Notes: a model not told the origin generated them from the letters alone. A stretch of DNA of 64,000 bases from Streptomyces sp. MJM8645 (GCF_001625365.1 NZ_LJJF01000001.1:2860501-2924500), one strand, 5' to 3'; counted from the stretch's first letter, positions 20,357-29,887 are shown. Translations and numbers: made by a program.

Positions 20357-22063
20357 CTACAGCGCGGACAGCTCCTCGACCAGGTCGTCCAGCCCCAGCG
20401 AGCCCTGCGAGAGCGCCGCCATGTGCCAGGCCTTGAGGTCGAACTCCTCGCCGCGCGCCTCGTGCGCCGCCCGCGCCGCCGCCCGGCCGCGCAGCCAGGC
20501 GCGCTCGCCCAGCTTGTAGCCGATCGCCTGGCCGGGCATGCCCAGGTAGCGGACCAGCTCGCTGTCCAGGTAGTCGGGGGTCAGGCCGCAGTACCGGCCG
20601 AAGAACTCCCGGGCCGCCTCCGGACTGACCGGCTCGCCCGGCAGGTACGGGGAGTCGGCCGGGAAGTCCAGGCCCGCGTGCATGCCGATGTCGACGATCA
20701 CCCGCAGCGCGCGCATCATCTGCGCGTTGAGGTAGCCGAGGCGGTGGCCCGGGTCGGTGAGGTAGCCGAGCTCGTCCATCAGGCGCTCGGCGTACAGCGC
20801 CCAGCCCTCCAGGTTGGCGCTCACCCCGCCCAGGCTGACCTGGTAGGTGGAGAGCCGGTCCGCGACGTAGTTCCACTGCGCGAGCTGCAGGTGGTGGCCC
20901 GGGACGCCCTCGTGGTACCAGGTGGAGACCAGGTCCCAGACCGGGAAGCGCTCCCGGCCGAGCGCCGGCAGCCAGGTCCGCCCGGGACGGCTGAAGTCCA
21001 GCGAGGGCGCGCTGTAGTACGGCGCGGCCGCACTGCCGGGCGGGGCGATCCTCGACTCGACCCGGGTGATCGGCTCGGCCAGGTCGAAGTGGGTGCCCTG
21101 GAGGTCCCGGACCGCCTGGTCCATCAGCTCCTGGAGGTACACCCGGGTGGCCTCGGCGCCCTCCACGGCCGGGCCGTCCGCCTCCAGCCACTTCATCGCC
21201 GCCATCGGGCCGGCGCCGGGGCGGACCTTCTCGGCCTCGGCCTCCATCTGCGCGAGCAGGTCGCGGAACTCGCCCCAGGCCCATGCGTAGGCCTCGTCCA
21301 GGTCCAGGTCGGAGCCGGTCCAGAAGCGGACGAAGCGGCGGTAGCGCTCGCGGCCGGTGGTGTCGGAGGTGTCGGCGGCGGCCGGGCCGTAGACGTCGCG
21401 CAGCCAGTCGCGCAGGGCGGCCAACGCCTCCCCGGCGGCCAGCGCGGGCCCGGACAGCTCGGCGCGCAGGCCCTCCGGCGCGCCCTGGACGAACGCGCCG
21501 AACCAGCCGCCGGGCACGTCCCCCTCCAGCCACTCGCCGAGCTGCCCGACCACGGTGGCCACCTGGCGCGGGCCGGACAGCAGGCCGCGCTCGATGCCGG
21601 CGGCCAGCGTCTCCCGGTACTGCGCCAGCGCGAGCGGCACGCGGGCCAGCCGGCGGCCGACCACCTGCCACTCGGCCTCGGTGTCCGTCCCCATCAGGGT
21701 GAAGACGTCCCGGACCTCGTGCACCGGGGAGCCCAGGTTGCGCACCGCGCGGAAGTTCTCCCCGGCCTCGTGGACGGCGAGGGAGGCGGTCAGCCGCTCG
21801 CGCAGCAGGCGGGCGCAGCGGCGCTCCGCCTCGTCCTGCGCGGCGTCGGAGCGTTCGGCCTCGGCGAGGGCCGCCAGGGTGCGGCGGCCGAGGTCGGCGA
21901 TCGCCTCGGCGCCGGCCGGCGAGAGGTCGGGCAGCCGGTCGTCCTCGGGGCTGAACCCCAGGTAGACCGCGGTCAGCGGGTCGAGTTCGGCCAGGGCCCG
22001 GACGTAACCGTCGGCGACGCGGCGCGGGGTGGTGGCGTCGGAGGTGATCAGTTCTTCAACCAT
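20357..22063 (-). CDS. DUF885 family putative metallohydrolase
   Basis: A 568-aa protein of the DUF885 group, related to gluzincin-type peptidases. The signature STWYHEGVPGHHLQLAQWNY near residue 370 carries the HE..GHH metal-binding arrangement. The N-terminus DGYVRALAELDPLTAVYLGF and the C-terminal GLTPDYLDSELVRYLGMPGQ also match the family. No signal peptide is seen, so it is likely cytoplasmic. The ATG at 22063 (MVEELI) is chosen because homology starts immediately after it. Substrate unknown. It is divergent from the TetR gene at 22226. Confidence 0.85.
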   Translation of the reverse strand: MVEELITSDATTPRRVADGYVRALAELDPLTAVYLGFSPEDDRLPDLSPAGAEAIADLGRRTLAALAEAERSDAAQDEAERRCARLLRERLTASLAVHEAGENFRAVRNLGSPVHEVRDVFTLMGTDTEAEWQVVGRRLARVPLALAQYRETLAAGIERGLLSGPRQVATVVGQLGEWLEGDVPGGWFGAFVQGAPEGLRAELSGPALAAGEALAALRDWLRDVYGPAAADTSDTTGRERYRRFVRFWTGSDLDLDEAYAWAWGEFRDLLAQMEAEAEKVRPGAGPMAAMKWLEADGPAVEGAEATRVYLQELMDQAVRDLQGTHFDLAEPITRVESRIAPPGSAAAPYYSAPSLDFSRPGRTWLPALGRERFPVWDLVSTWYHEGVPGHHLQLAQWNYVADRLSTYQVSLGGVSANLEGWALYAERLMDELGYLTDPGHRLGYLNAQMMRALRVIVDIGMHAGLDFPADSPYLPGEPVSPEAAREFFGRYCGLTPDYLDSELVRYLGMPGQAIGYKLGERAWLRGRAAARAAHEARGEEFDLKAWHMAALSQGSLGLDDLVEELSAL

Positions 22064-22225
22064 TCGGACATCATGGCGTGGCGGGGGCCGATTGCAAGCC
22101 TTTACCGGGCGATCGGTGACATGCACCGGCCGACCGCCGCCGGGCGGACCCACGCAAACACACGTTCGGGAAACCGCCGCGCGCGACAGGATCCGATCGG
22201 GCCCACGCCCATTACGCTGACCGCC

Positions 22226-22981
22226 ATGGAAGCCCGCCCCGCCACGGCAACCGACCAGGTACCCGCCCCGGCCGCACCCGGCCCCCGCCCGCGCCGCACC
22301 GGCTACCGGCGGCTGCCGGTGCAGCAGCGCCGCGAACAGCTGATCGCGGTCGCCCTGGAACTGTTCGCCGCCCGGCCGCCCGAGGAGGTGGGCCTGGACG
22401 ACGTCGCCGAGGCCGCCGGGGCCTCCCGCCCGCTGGTCTACCGCTACTTCGCGGGCGGCAAGCAGCAGCTGTACGAGGCCGCGCTGCGCAGCGCGGCCGA
22501 CGAGCTGACCAGCCGCTTCACCGTCCCGCTGGCCGGGACCCCGTCCGAGCAGCTGGCGGCCGTCCTGGACGGCTACTTCGCCTTCGTGGCCGAGCACGAC
22601 GCCGGCTACTCGGCGTTGCTGCGCGGCGGTTCGGTGGTGGAGACGGCCCGCACCTCGGCGATCGTCGACGACGTCCGGCGGGCGGCGCTCAAGCGGACCC
22701 TGCGGCACCTCGGCGTGCGGGAGGCCGGGCCCCGGCTGACGCTGCTGGTGCGCTCGTGGATCGCGGTGGTCGAGGGCGCGTCGCTGACCTGGCTGGACGA
22801 GGGGCGCACGCTGCCGGTGGACGAGCTGCGCGACTGGCTGGTGGACCAGTTCACGGCGATGGCGGCGGCGACCGCGCTGCACGACCCGCAGACCGCGCAG
22901 GTGCTGGCCGTGCTGCTCGCGCTGGAGGGGCCGCAGGCGTCGCGGGCCGAGCGGCTGCGCGAGGTGCTGGCGGCCCGGTGA
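22226..22981 (+). CDS. TetR-family transcriptional regulator
   Basis: A 251-aa one-component repressor. The N-terminal helix-turn-helix is at about residues 35-85: RREQLIAVALELFAAR, then VGLDDVAEAAGASRPLVYRYFAGGKQQLYEAAL. The C-terminal ligand domain is typical of the FadR/AcrR-like group. ATG at 22226 follows TACGCT by seven bases with no Shine-Dalgarno, suggesting a leaderless transcript. The DUF885 gene is divergent across 162 bases and is the likeliest target. Ligand unknown. Confidence 0.88.
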   Translation: MEARPATATDQVPAPAAPGPRPRRTGYRRLPVQQRREQLIAVALELFAARPPEEVGLDDVAEAAGASRPLVYRYFAGGKQQLYEAALRSAADELTSRFTVPLAGTPSEQLAAVLDGYFAFVAEHDAGYSALLRGGSVVETARTSAIVDDVRRAALKRTLRHLGVREAGPRLTLLVRSWIAVVEGASLTWLDEGRTLPVDELRDWLVDQFTAMAAATALHDPQTAQVLAVLLALEGPQASRAERLREVLAAR

Positions 22982-23006
22982 CCCGACCCCCGTGCCCGGG
23001 GTCGGG
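22982..23006. terminator. Bidirectional terminator between tetR and the FAH gene
   Basis: CCCGACCCC (22982-22990) pairs perfectly with GGGGTCGGG (22998-23006) right after the tetR stop, between two convergent genes. Confidence 0.65.
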
Positions 23007-23054
23007 GCGGCCGGTGCCGCGCCGGCGGGGTTGTCAGGGAGTGTCAGGCACGCC

Positions 23055-23906
23055 CTACGCCTTGCCGAGGACCTGCCGCTGGCGGCCGAGGCCCTCGATC
23101 TCGATCTCGACGATGTCGCCCGGGGCCAGGAACGGCGTGCCGGGGTGGCCCAGGGTGACGCCGGCCGGGGTGCCGGTGACGATCACGTCGCCCGGCTCCA
23201 GGACCATGAACTGGCTGACGTAGCGGACCAGTTCGAGCACCGGGAAGATCATCTTGCCGGTGTTGCCGTCCTGCCGCAGCCCGCCGTTGACCCACAGCCA
23301 CAGCGGCAGCTGCTGCGGGTCGGCCACCTCGTCCGCGGTGACCAGCCAGGGCCCCAGCGGGGTGAAGGTCTCCGCCGACTTGCCCTTGTCCCACTGGCCG
23401 CCGCGCTCGAACTGGAAGGCCCGTTCGGTGACGTCGTTGGCGATCGTGTAGCCGGCGATCACCGCCGCGGCCTCCTCGTGCCCGGCCAGGTAGCGGGCGG
23501 TGCGGCCGATCACGACGGCCAGCTCGGCCTCGTAGTCGGTCTTCTCGCCGCCACGCGGCACCAGCACCTCGTCGTACGGGCCGACCACGGTGCAGCTCGG
23601 CTTGAGGAAGATCACCGGCTCGTCCGGGGGCGCGACCCCGGCCTCGGCGGCGTGGTCGCGGTAGTTGAGCCCGATGCCGACCACCTTGCCCGGGCGCGCG
23701 ACCGGCGCGCCCACCCGCTGCCCGGCGAGGTCCACCCGGGGCAGCGCCCCGGCGGCCACGTCCCGCGCCAGGGCGGCGGTGTCCAGCCCGGCCAGGAAGG
23801 CCCCGTCAATGTCCCGGGCACGCCCGGAGAGGTCGTACCCGATGCCGTCCTGGCCCAGCACGACCGGGCGCTCGGCGCCCGGGGGTCCGACGCGGAGGAG
23901 CTTCAT
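23055..23906 (-). CDS. Fumarylacetoacetate hydrolase (FAH) family protein
   Basis: A 283-aa metal-dependent enzyme of the FAH superfamily, whose members hydrolyse or decarboxylate acylpyruvates and related beta-diketo acids. Characteristic blocks are GKVVGIGLNYRDHAAE, the metal ligands in DYEAELAVVIG, GYTIANDVTERAFQFERGGQ and GDVIVTGTPAGVTLG. ATG at 23906 gives MKLLRVGPP, the usual start. It could be an acylpyruvase, an oxaloacetate decarboxylase or an isomerase of aromatic catabolism. No catabolic neighbours are present to choose. Confidence 0.88.
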   Translation of the reverse strand: MKLLRVGPPGAERPVVLGQDGIGYDLSGRARDIDGAFLAGLDTAALARDVAAGALPRVDLAGQRVGAPVARPGKVVGIGLNYRDHAAEAGVAPPDEPVIFLKPSCTVVGPYDEVLVPRGGEKTDYEAELAVVIGRTARYLAGHEEAAAVIAGYTIANDVTERAFQFERGGQWDKGKSAETFTPLGPWLVTADEVADPQQLPLWLWVNGGLRQDGNTGKMIFPVLELVRYVSQFMVLEPGDVIVTGTPAGVTLGHPGTPFLAPGDIVEIEIEGLGRQRQVLGKA

Positions 23907-24113
23907 CGATCCGTCACCAGCCTTTTCGTCGCAGCTCACCGGGGCGGCCGAAGACACCGCACCCGACTCTGGCAACGAGGTATATCAACGCCACCGGCCG
24001 TGAACCAGACCGTCCCGGTGGGCGGATTCCTCTCAATTCCCGCAGTCGCCGCAGACGCCGAATCAGCGGCCCGCACGGTTGACAGCCTCCCGCCCGTACG
24101 GCACCGAGGGCCC

Positions 24114-25322
24114 TCAGCCGCCCTGCGGACCGCCGCCGAGCAGGCCGGCCAGGCTCAGCGCCCGCGGCCGGCCCGGCCCGCTCCGGGCGGCCTCCCGGTG
24201 CCAGCGGTCGAGGTCGCGCAGCGCGTCGGCCCGGACGTCCGGTTCGGCGGCCGGCTCCGCGGCCAACTCGCGCAGCAGCGCGACGGCGGCGCCCGGGCTG
24301 CCGTCCTGGGCCAGCCACAGGGCCAGGTCGTGGCAGGTGCGCAGGGTGCGCGGGTCGGCCGGGCCGCAGATCCGGGCGAGGTCGGGGATGAGCGCGGTGA
24401 GCATCTCGACGGCCTCCCCGGGGGCGCCCTGCGCGCCGCGTAGCCAGGCCTGGTCGGCCCGGCGGCGCAGCTGCTCCGGGCTGGGGTCGTCCGGGCGGAG
24501 CACCCCGGGCCGGATCCGGCGCAGCCGTTCCAGCACCTCGGCGGCGGTGGCCGGCCGGTCCGCGGGCCGTTTGGCGAGCAGCCCGGCGACCAGGTCGGCC
24601 AGCGCCGGATCGGTGCTGCGCACCCGGGGCGGGGTCTCCTCCAGGTGCTTGTACATGTACTCGGCGGCCGAGGAGGCGCGGAACGGGCGCCGCCCGGTGC
24701 AGAGTTCGTACAGCATGACGCCGAGCGCGTAGAGGTCGGCCCGGCCGTCCACGGCGGCGCCGGACCAGCACTCGGGCGCCAGGTACGGGACGGTGCCGAC
24801 CACGCTGCCGGTGGAGGTGAGCACCGCGGACTGGGTGAGCAGCCGGGCGATGCCGAAGTCCAGCACCTTGGCCTTGCCGCCCGCGTCGACCATCACGTTC
24901 TCGGGCTTGATGTCGCGGTGGACGACGCCCGAGCGGTGCGCGGCGTCCAGCGCCTTGCAGACCTGGCGCATCCACTTCAGCGCGGCCTCCTGGTCCGGGA
25001 CGCCGTCCGTGAGGATGTCGGACAGGGCCCGGCCGCGGACCAGTTCCAGCACCAGGTAGTGGGTCCCCCCGGTGGCGGTCGCGACCAGGCCGTAGTCGTA
25101 CACGGTCACGATGTGCGGATTGGAGAGGCCGCCGGCCGTGCGGGCCTCGCGGACGAACCGCCCGACGGCCTCCCGGTCGGCGGCGTGCTCCGCCAGCAGC
25201 AGCTTGACCGCGACCTCGCGGTCGAGCCGCTGGTCGGTCGCCTTCCAGACCACCCCGAAGCCGCCCCTGCCCAGCCACTCGTCCAGCCGGTACCGGCCGT
25301 CGAGCACCTCCCCCTGCTGCAT
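24114..25322 (-). CDS. Soluble Ser/Thr protein kinase (Hanks type)
   Basis: A 402-aa eukaryotic-like kinase. Gly-rich loop LGRGGFGVVWKA and the ATP lysine in VAVKLLL lie within the first 50 residues; the catalytic loop is VVHRDIKPENVMVD, DFG is in VLDFGIARLL, and the activation segment runs to TVPYLAPECWSG. After the kinase domain (to about residue 270) comes an Ala-rich helical tail with TPR-like character. There is no transmembrane helix and no PASTA domain. ATG 25322 (MQQGEVLDGRYRL) follows GGGGGAGG; an in-frame TTG at 25334 would add four residues. No partner or phosphatase is adjacent. Confidence 0.9.
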   Translation of the reverse strand: MQQGEVLDGRYRLDEWLGRGGFGVVWKATDQRLDREVAVKLLLAEHAADREAVGRFVREARTAGGLSNPHIVTVYDYGLVATATGGTHYLVLELVRGRALSDILTDGVPDQEAALKWMRQVCKALDAAHRSGVVHRDIKPENVMVDAGGKAKVLDFGIARLLTQSAVLTSTGSVVGTVPYLAPECWSGAAVDGRADLYALGVMLYELCTGRRPFRASSAAEYMYKHLEETPPRVRSTDPALADLVAGLLAKRPADRPATAAEVLERLRRIRPGVLRPDDPSPEQLRRRADQAWLRGAQGAPGEAVEMLTALIPDLARICGPADPRTLRTCHDLALWLAQDGSPGAAVALLRELAAEPAAEPDVRADALRDLDRWHREAARSGPGRPRALSLAGLLGGGPQGG

Positions 25323-25420
25323 GTCCTCCCCCAAGTCCGCCGTGTCCGGGCGGTGTTCGCCGTCGGATCGGAGGGGTCACCATAGCGGCGGGGGGCGGCG
25401 AACGGGTGAACGGACGGGCC

Positions 25421-26404
25421 CTACGGCTTGGGCAGCCCGGGCGGGTTGACCTCGGAGGTCGGCACCGCCTCGTTGTCCAGGCCCCAGCGCTTGAGCACCT
25501 GGCTGTAACTGCCGTTCCTGATCACCTCGTTCAGCGCCCCGTTGAGCGCCTGGACCAGCCCGTTGCCCTTGCGGGTGGTCGCGGCGATCTTGCCGAGGAC
25601 GTCCGCGCCGCCGCCCGAGTAGGTGCCGACGATCTCGGTCTCGCCGGTCTGCGCGACGTGGAAGGCCAGGTTGGGATTGGGGCCGACGTAGGCGTCGATC
25701 CGGCCGGAGGAGAGCGCCAGGTAGAACTCGGCGCCCTGGAAGTACTTGATGTCGATCGGCTTGAGGCCGTTCCTGGTGTTCTCCTCGCTCCAGGAGATCA
25801 GCAGCTTCTCCTGGTTGGTGCCGGAGGAGACGCCCACCGACCTGCCCGCCAGGTCCTTGGCGCCGGTGACCTTGAGGCCGCTGCCCTTCCTGGCCTCGAA
25901 ACCGAGGACGTCCAGCCGGTAGGTGGCGAAGTCGTACTTCTCCTTGCGCGCCTCGGTGACGGTGATGTTGGAGAGGCCGACGTCGTACTTGCCGCTGTCC
26001 AGGCCGACGAAGATGTTCTCCCAGGAGACCGGGTTGAACTCGACCTTGAGGCCGAGCACGTTGCCGACCAGGGCGGCGATGTCCGGCTCGACGCCGATGA
26101 TGGTCCTGTCGTCGTTGGCGTAGAAGTCCAGCGGCGGGGTGGTGCCGAGGGAGTCGACGACGGCCAGGGTCCCTCTCCTCCTGATCTCCTCCGGGACGAG
26201 CGCCGCGATCGCGTCGACCTTGGCCGTGGTCACCCGGTTCTGGTCGGCCGTCAGATTCACCACGGCGCCGTTCGGCGCGGTGCTGCCCTTGGCCGGGGCG
26301 AGTTCCGCCGTGGCTCCCGAGGACGCGCCGCCGCAGGCGGTCAGGGCGAGGGCGGCGGCGAGCGCGCCGGCGGCGGTCACGAGGGCGCGACGGGGTAGGG
26401 GCAT
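25421..26404 (-). CDS. Amino-acid/cystine-type ABC transporter solute-binding lipoprotein (SBP1)
   Basis: A 327-aa family-3 extracellular solute-binding protein. The lipobox LALTACGG (Cys ~25) follows a hydrophobic signal, so it is a membrane-tethered lipoprotein. The binding domain has GTLAVVDSLGTTPPLDFYAND, IGVEPDIAALVGNVLGLKVEF, DVGLSNITVTEARKEKYDF and the C-terminal SYSQVLKRWGLDNEA, typical of polar amino-acid and cystine binders. ATG 26404 is preceded by AGGAG at seven bases. It is the last gene of the minus-strand operon starting with the leader peptide at 31428. A second SBP is encoded upstream in the same operon. Confidence 0.9.
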   Translation of the reverse strand: MPLPRRALVTAAGALAAALALTACGGASSGATAELAPAKGSTAPNGAVVNLTADQNRVTTAKVDAIAALVPEEIRRRGTLAVVDSLGTTPPLDFYANDDRTIIGVEPDIAALVGNVLGLKVEFNPVSWENIFVGLDSGKYDVGLSNITVTEARKEKYDFATYRLDVLGFEARKGSGLKVTGAKDLAGRSVGVSSGTNQEKLLISWSEENTRNGLKPIDIKYFQGAEFYLALSSGRIDAYVGPNPNLAFHVAQTGETEIVGTYSGGGADVLGKIAATTRKGNGLVQALNGALNEVIRNGSYSQVLKRWGLDNEAVPTSEVNPPGLPKP

Positions 26405-26460
26405 GGCGGAACTCCTGCTCGGTGAAGGGGGTTTCGGAGCGGCGGGAAGGACTGGAGGCC

Positions 26461-26520
26461 CTCGGTTCAGGGCACCTCGGCTCAGGGCACCTCGGCTCAG
26501 AGCACCTCGGCTCAGAGCAC
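26461..26520. repeat. Four-copy 15-bp tandem repeat covering the ATPase stop codon
   Basis: Units CTCGGTTCAGGGCAC, CTCGGCTCAGGGCAC, CTCGGCTCAGAGCAC and CTCGGCTCAGAGCAC lie head to tail. The last unit holds the in-frame TGA of the ABC ATPase gene (complement of 26512-26514). Each unit is five codons, so every copy carries an in-phase stop. Confidence 0.95.
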
Positions 26521-27303
26521 CTTGGCGAGGAAGGCCCGGGTGCGTTCGTGCCGGGGGCGGTCCAGGACTTCGGCCGGCGGGCCCTGCTCGACCACCACGC
26601 CGCCGTCCATGAAGACGACGGTGTCGGCGACCTCGCGGGCGAAGCCGATCTCGTGGGTGACCACGATCATGGTGGTGCCGGTCCGGGCGAGGTCCTTGAT
26701 GACGTCCAGCACCTCGCCGACCAGCTCCGGGTCGAGCGCCGAGGTGGGCTCGTCGAACAGCAGCACCTTCGGCTCCAGGGCCAGCGCCCGGGCGATCGCC
26801 ACCCGCTGCTGCTGGCCGCCGGAGAGCTGCCGGGGGTACGCGGCGGCCTTGTCCGCCAGCCCGACCCGCTCCAGCAGCGCCAACGCCGTCGCCCTGGCCT
26901 CGGCCCGGGGGCGGCGCAGCGCGGCGATCGGCGCCTCGACCAGGTTCTCCAGCACGGTGAGGTGCGGGAACAGGTTGAAGTTCTGGAACACGAAGCCGAT
27001 GTGGGTGCGCTGGCGCAGCACCTCGCGCTCCTTGAGCTCGTACAGCCGGTCGCCGGAGCGCCGGTAGCCGATCAGCTCGCCGTCGATGGCGACGTAGCCG
27101 CCGTCGAGCTTCTCCAGGTGGTTGATCGCGCGCAGCAGCGTGGACTTGCCGGAGCCGGACGGGCCGAGCACCACGGTGACCGAGCCGGCCGGGACGTCCA
27201 GATCGAGGCCGCGCAGCACCTCCAGTGGCCCGAAGCTCTTGTGCAGGCCGCGGACCTGCACCATCGGTGCGGCCGCCGGTTCGGTCTTGGTGAGCGTGGT
27301 CAT
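26512..27303 (-). CDS. Amino-acid-type ABC transporter ATP-binding protein
   Basis: A 263-aa ATPase energising the SBP/permease set of this operon. The N-terminus after MTTLTKTE is followed by [11 protein letters not shown], Walker [21 protein letters not shown]-loop [17 protein letters not shown], signature [15 protein letters not shown], Walker [15 protein letters not shown] and the switch His in VVTHEIGFA. This is the GlnQ/TcyN-type pattern. ATG 27303 overlaps the permease stop by four bases (27300-27303). It is the only ATPase in the cluster and so probably serves both permeases. Confidence 0.93.
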   Translation of the reverse strand: MTTLTKTEPAAAPMVQVRGLHKSFGPLEVLRGLDLDVPAGSVTVVLGPSGSGKSTLLRAINHLEKLDGGYVAIDGELIGYRRSGDRLYELKEREVLRQRTHIGFVFQNFNLFPHLTVLENLVEAPIAALRRPRAEARATALALLERVGLADKAAAYPRQLSGGQQQRVAIARALALEPKVLLFDEPTSALDPELVGEVLDVIKDLARTGTTMIVVTHEIGFAREVADTVVFMDGGVVVEQGPPAEVLDRPRHERTRAFLAKVL

Positions 27304-28385
27304 CGACGTCCTCCGGTGGTGCGGGCGGTCGCCGCGCGGGTGGTCGGCGTGCGGGTGGTCGGCGTGCGGGCGGGCAGGCTCCGGACGAAGGCCCGGGCGC
27401 GCTGGAGCGGGGTGGGCGGCGGGGTGCGCTGCGCGCCGCGGGCGAAGTAGCGCTCGACGTAGTACTGGCCGATGGACAGCACCGTGGTCAGCAGCACGTA
27501 CCAGACGGTGGCGACCATCAGCAGCGGCACCACCCGGCCGGTCCGGCCGTAGACCACCTGGGCCTGGTAGAAGAGCTCGCCGATGGCCATCACGTAGACC
27601 ACCGAGGTGCCCTTGAGCAGCGAGATCACCTCGTTGGCGGCGGCCGGCAGGATGCCGCGCATCGCCTGCGGCAGCACGATCCGCCAGCTCTGGCGCCAGC
27701 GCGGGATGCCGAGCGCGGTGGCGGCCTCCCGCTGGCCGACGTCCACCGCGATGACGCCGCCGCGGATGATCTCGGCGGCGAACGCGGCCTGGTGCAGCCC
27801 GAGGCCGAGCACGGCGGCGCCGAGCGCGCTCAGCACGCCGACCGTCTCGAAGTCCCCGAAGGTCGGGCCGAACGGGATGCCGATCCCGAACCGCTTGTAG
27901 AGGTACGACAGGTTGAACCAGAACACCAGCTGGACGATCAGCGGGATCGAGCGGAACACCCACACGTACGCCCAGGCGATGGACTGGAGGATCGCGCTGC
28001 GGGACAACCGCATCGCGGCCACCACGGCGCCCAGCAGGAAGCCCAGCCCGGTGCCGTAGACGGTGAGTTCGAGGGTGCGGCCGACCGCCTGGACGATCGT
28101 GTCGGCGGTGAAGTAGAGCCGGAAGGTGGCCCAGTCCCAGCCGGGGTTGGTGGCCAGGCCGTGGGCGAACTGGGCGAGCACGACGAGGGCGGCGACCCCG
28201 ATCCCCCAGCGCCAGGGGTGCCGGGCGGGGACGGCCCGCAGAGCGGCCAGTTCGTCGAGGTCCAGGCGGGGGCCGGAGCCCGGACCGGGATCGGGTCCGG
28301 TCGCCGGTGCCCGCTCGGCCCGAGCCGGGGTCGGGGCCTGGGCCTGGGCTTGGGCTTGGGACGTCGCGGTGGTGCTGGCGGTCAT
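27300..28385 (-). CDS. Amino-acid-type ABC transporter permease (first of the cluster)
   Basis: A 361-aa HisM-type inner-membrane permease. After a variable N-terminus with alternating QAQAQAQA encoded by hexamer repeats there are about five or six TM segments. The EAA loop is [28 protein letters not shown], quoted here as the stretch around residues 226-252. [13 protein letters not shown] near the end is the family tail. The C-terminus has a [10 protein letters not shown] repeat. ATG at 28385 with GAAGGAG at seven bases. It lies downstream of SBP2 and is coupled to the ATPase. Confidence 0.92.
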   Translation of the reverse strand: MTASTTATSQAQAQAQAPTPARAERAPATGPDPGPGSGPRLDLDELAALRAVPARHPWRWGIGVAALVVLAQFAHGLATNPGWDWATFRLYFTADTIVQAVGRTLELTVYGTGLGFLLGAVVAAMRLSRSAILQSIAWAYVWVFRSIPLIVQLVFWFNLSYLYKRFGIGIPFGPTFGDFETVGVLSALGAAVLGLGLHQAAFAAEIIRGGVIAVDVGQREAATALGIPRWRQSWRIVLPQAMRGILPAAANEVISLLKGTSVVYVMAIGELFYQAQVVYGRTGRVVPLLMVATVWYVLLTTVLSIGQYYVERYFARGAQRTPPPTPLQRARAFVRSLPARTPTTRTPTTRAATARTTGGRR

Positions 28386-28413
28386 CGGGAGGCTCCTTCG
28401 GCAGACCCGGGGA

Positions 28414-29364
28414 TCACTGGTGTTCGGGCGGGCTGATCAGGGACTCCTTGATCGCCGATTCGGCGACCCCCCACTTCCTGAGGATCCGCTCGTACGTCCC
28501 GTCCTTGATCAGCTGGTTGACCGCCGCCTGGAAGGCCGGGGTGAGCTTCGAGCCCTTCTTGAACGCGAAGCCGACGTCCAACCGGTGGAACTCGCCGAGG
28601 AAGCGCGTCCCGGAGGCCTCCTGCGCGGCCTGGTAGCGCAGGCCGTTGATGGTGGACATCAGGACGTCGACCCGGCCCTGCTGGAGGCCGGTGAGCACGG
28701 CCCCGGGGTCGCTGAACGCCTTGACCTCGTACGGCTTCTTCCCGGCGTCGGTGCAGGCGGTGCGCTTCGCGTTCAGCGTGGTCTCGAAGGTGGTGCCGGC
28801 GCCGGTGCCGATGGTCAGCCCGCAGAGCTGGAGCAGGTCGGTGACCGGCTGGACGGCCTGGTTGTCCTTGCGGACCGCGAAGCCCTGGCCGTCGTCGATG
28901 TAGGTGACGAAGTCGATGGTCTTCAACCGGGCCGTGGTGACCCCGAAGTTGCCGGTGCCGACGTCGAACTTGCCGCTGTCCAGGGCGGGCAGGATGGTCT
29001 CGAAGGCGGCCTCCTGGCGCTGCACGGTCAGCCCGAGCAGCCTGGCCACCGCATCGGTGAAGTCCACGTCGATCCCGGCCGGCTTCTTGGTGGCCTGGTC
29101 GGCGTAGAAGGCGGTGGGCGGCGAGCCGAAGGACGCGCCGAAGGTCAGCGTGCCGGCCTTGCGGACCTCCTCGGGCAGCAGCGCGGCGGCGGCGTCCGAC
29201 TTCGCGAGGCCGGAGACGACGTCCTGGGAGACGGCGGTGGCGGCGGGCCCGCTCGCCCCCGCCGGGCCCGCGATCTTCGGGTCCGAGCCGCACGCGGCCA
29301 GCGCCAGCACCGGCAGCAGGGCGGTGGCCGCGAGCAGGCGGCGGCGGACGGTGGTGCTTCTCAC
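28414..29364 (-). CDS. Amino-acid/cystine-type ABC transporter solute-binding lipoprotein (SBP2)
   Basis: A 316-aa lipoprotein with signal RRRLLAATALLPVLALAACGS (lipobox LAACGS at residues ~22-27). Family-3 SBP blocks include GTLTFGASFGSPPTAFYAD, GIDVDFTDAVARLLGL, DVGTGNFGVTTARLKTIDF and GTYERILRKWGVAESAI. Start GTG 29364 with GAAAGG at six bases. It is similar in design to the SBP at 25421, so the operon encodes two paralogous binders for one transporter, as in Bacillus cystine/sulfur operons (TcyJ/TcyK). The ligand is inferred only. Confidence 0.9.
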   Translation of the reverse strand: MRSTTVRRRLLAATALLPVLALAACGSDPKIAGPAGASGPAATAVSQDVVSGLAKSDAAAALLPEEVRKAGTLTFGASFGSPPTAFYADQATKKPAGIDVDFTDAVARLLGLTVQRQEAAFETILPALDSGKFDVGTGNFGVTTARLKTIDFVTYIDDGQGFAVRKDNQAVQPVTDLLQLCGLTIGTGAGTTFETTLNAKRTACTDAGKKPYEVKAFSDPGAVLTGLQQGRVDVLMSTINGLRYQAAQEASGTRFLGEFHRLDVGFAFKKGSKLTPAFQAAVNQLIKDGTYERILRKWGVAESAIKESLISPPEHQ

Positions 29365-29374
29365 GGGGGGCCTT

Positions 29375-29887
29375 TCAGGGGGTCGGAGCCAGCACCGGCA
29401 GGTGCTTCTCGAACGGGAGCGGGCCGATCGTCAGGGGGTCGGCGGCGACGTCGAACAGCGGGGTGTAGCCGGACGCCAGGTAGAGGCCCCTGGCCTCGGG
29501 CTGGCGCGGACCGGTGGTGAGGTAGATCCGGGCGTAGCCGGCGGCGGCCGCCGTCCGCTCCAACTCGGCCAGCACCCGGCGGGCCAGGCCGCGGCGGCGG
29601 TGCGCGGAGTGCGTCCACATCCGCTTCAGCTCGGCGGTGCGCTCGTCGTACCGCTTGTACGCGCCGCCGGCGACGGGCTCGCCGTCCTCCAGCAGGAGCA
29701 GCAGGACGCCGTGCGGCTCGGCGAAGGCGTCCCGGGGGTAGCGGGTCATCTCCTGGCGCGCCTCGGGGCCGTAGCGGCTGACGTACTCGTGGGTGAGCTC
29801 GCGTAGCAGCGGCTCGACCAGCGGGTCGTCGATGGTGACCCGGCGGAACCCGGCCGCCGGGCCCGCCTCCCGGTCCGGAGCGCTCAC
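29375..29887 (-). CDS. GNAT family N-acetyltransferase
   Basis: A 170-aa acetyl-CoA-dependent N-acetyltransferase. Motif A for CoA pyrophosphate binding is seen in SAHRRRGLARRVLAELERT near residue 110. TTGPRQPEARGLYLASGYTP is the usual C-terminal half. The GTG at 29887 overlaps the stop of the upstream monooxygenase gene by four bases (29884-29887), proving coupled translation. Pairing of an acetyltransferase with a flavin monooxygenase and cystine-type transporter resembles operons that N-acetylate S-modified cysteines before oxidative cleavage. Substrate not proven. Confidence 0.88.
   Translation of the reverse strand: MSAPDREAGPAAGFRRVTIDDPLVEPLLRELTHEYVSRYGPEARQEMTRYPRDAFAEPHGVLLLLLEDGEPVAGGAYKRYDERTAELKRMWTHSAHRRRGLARRVLAELERTAAAAGYARIYLTTGPRQPEARGLYLASGYTPLFDVAADPLTIGPLPFEKHLPVLAPTP

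Noticed and set aside
20144..22225. Long upstream extension of the tetR frame
   Set aside because: It overlaps the whole DUF885 gene antisense; TetR homology begins after 22226, where a -10-like box precedes the ATG.
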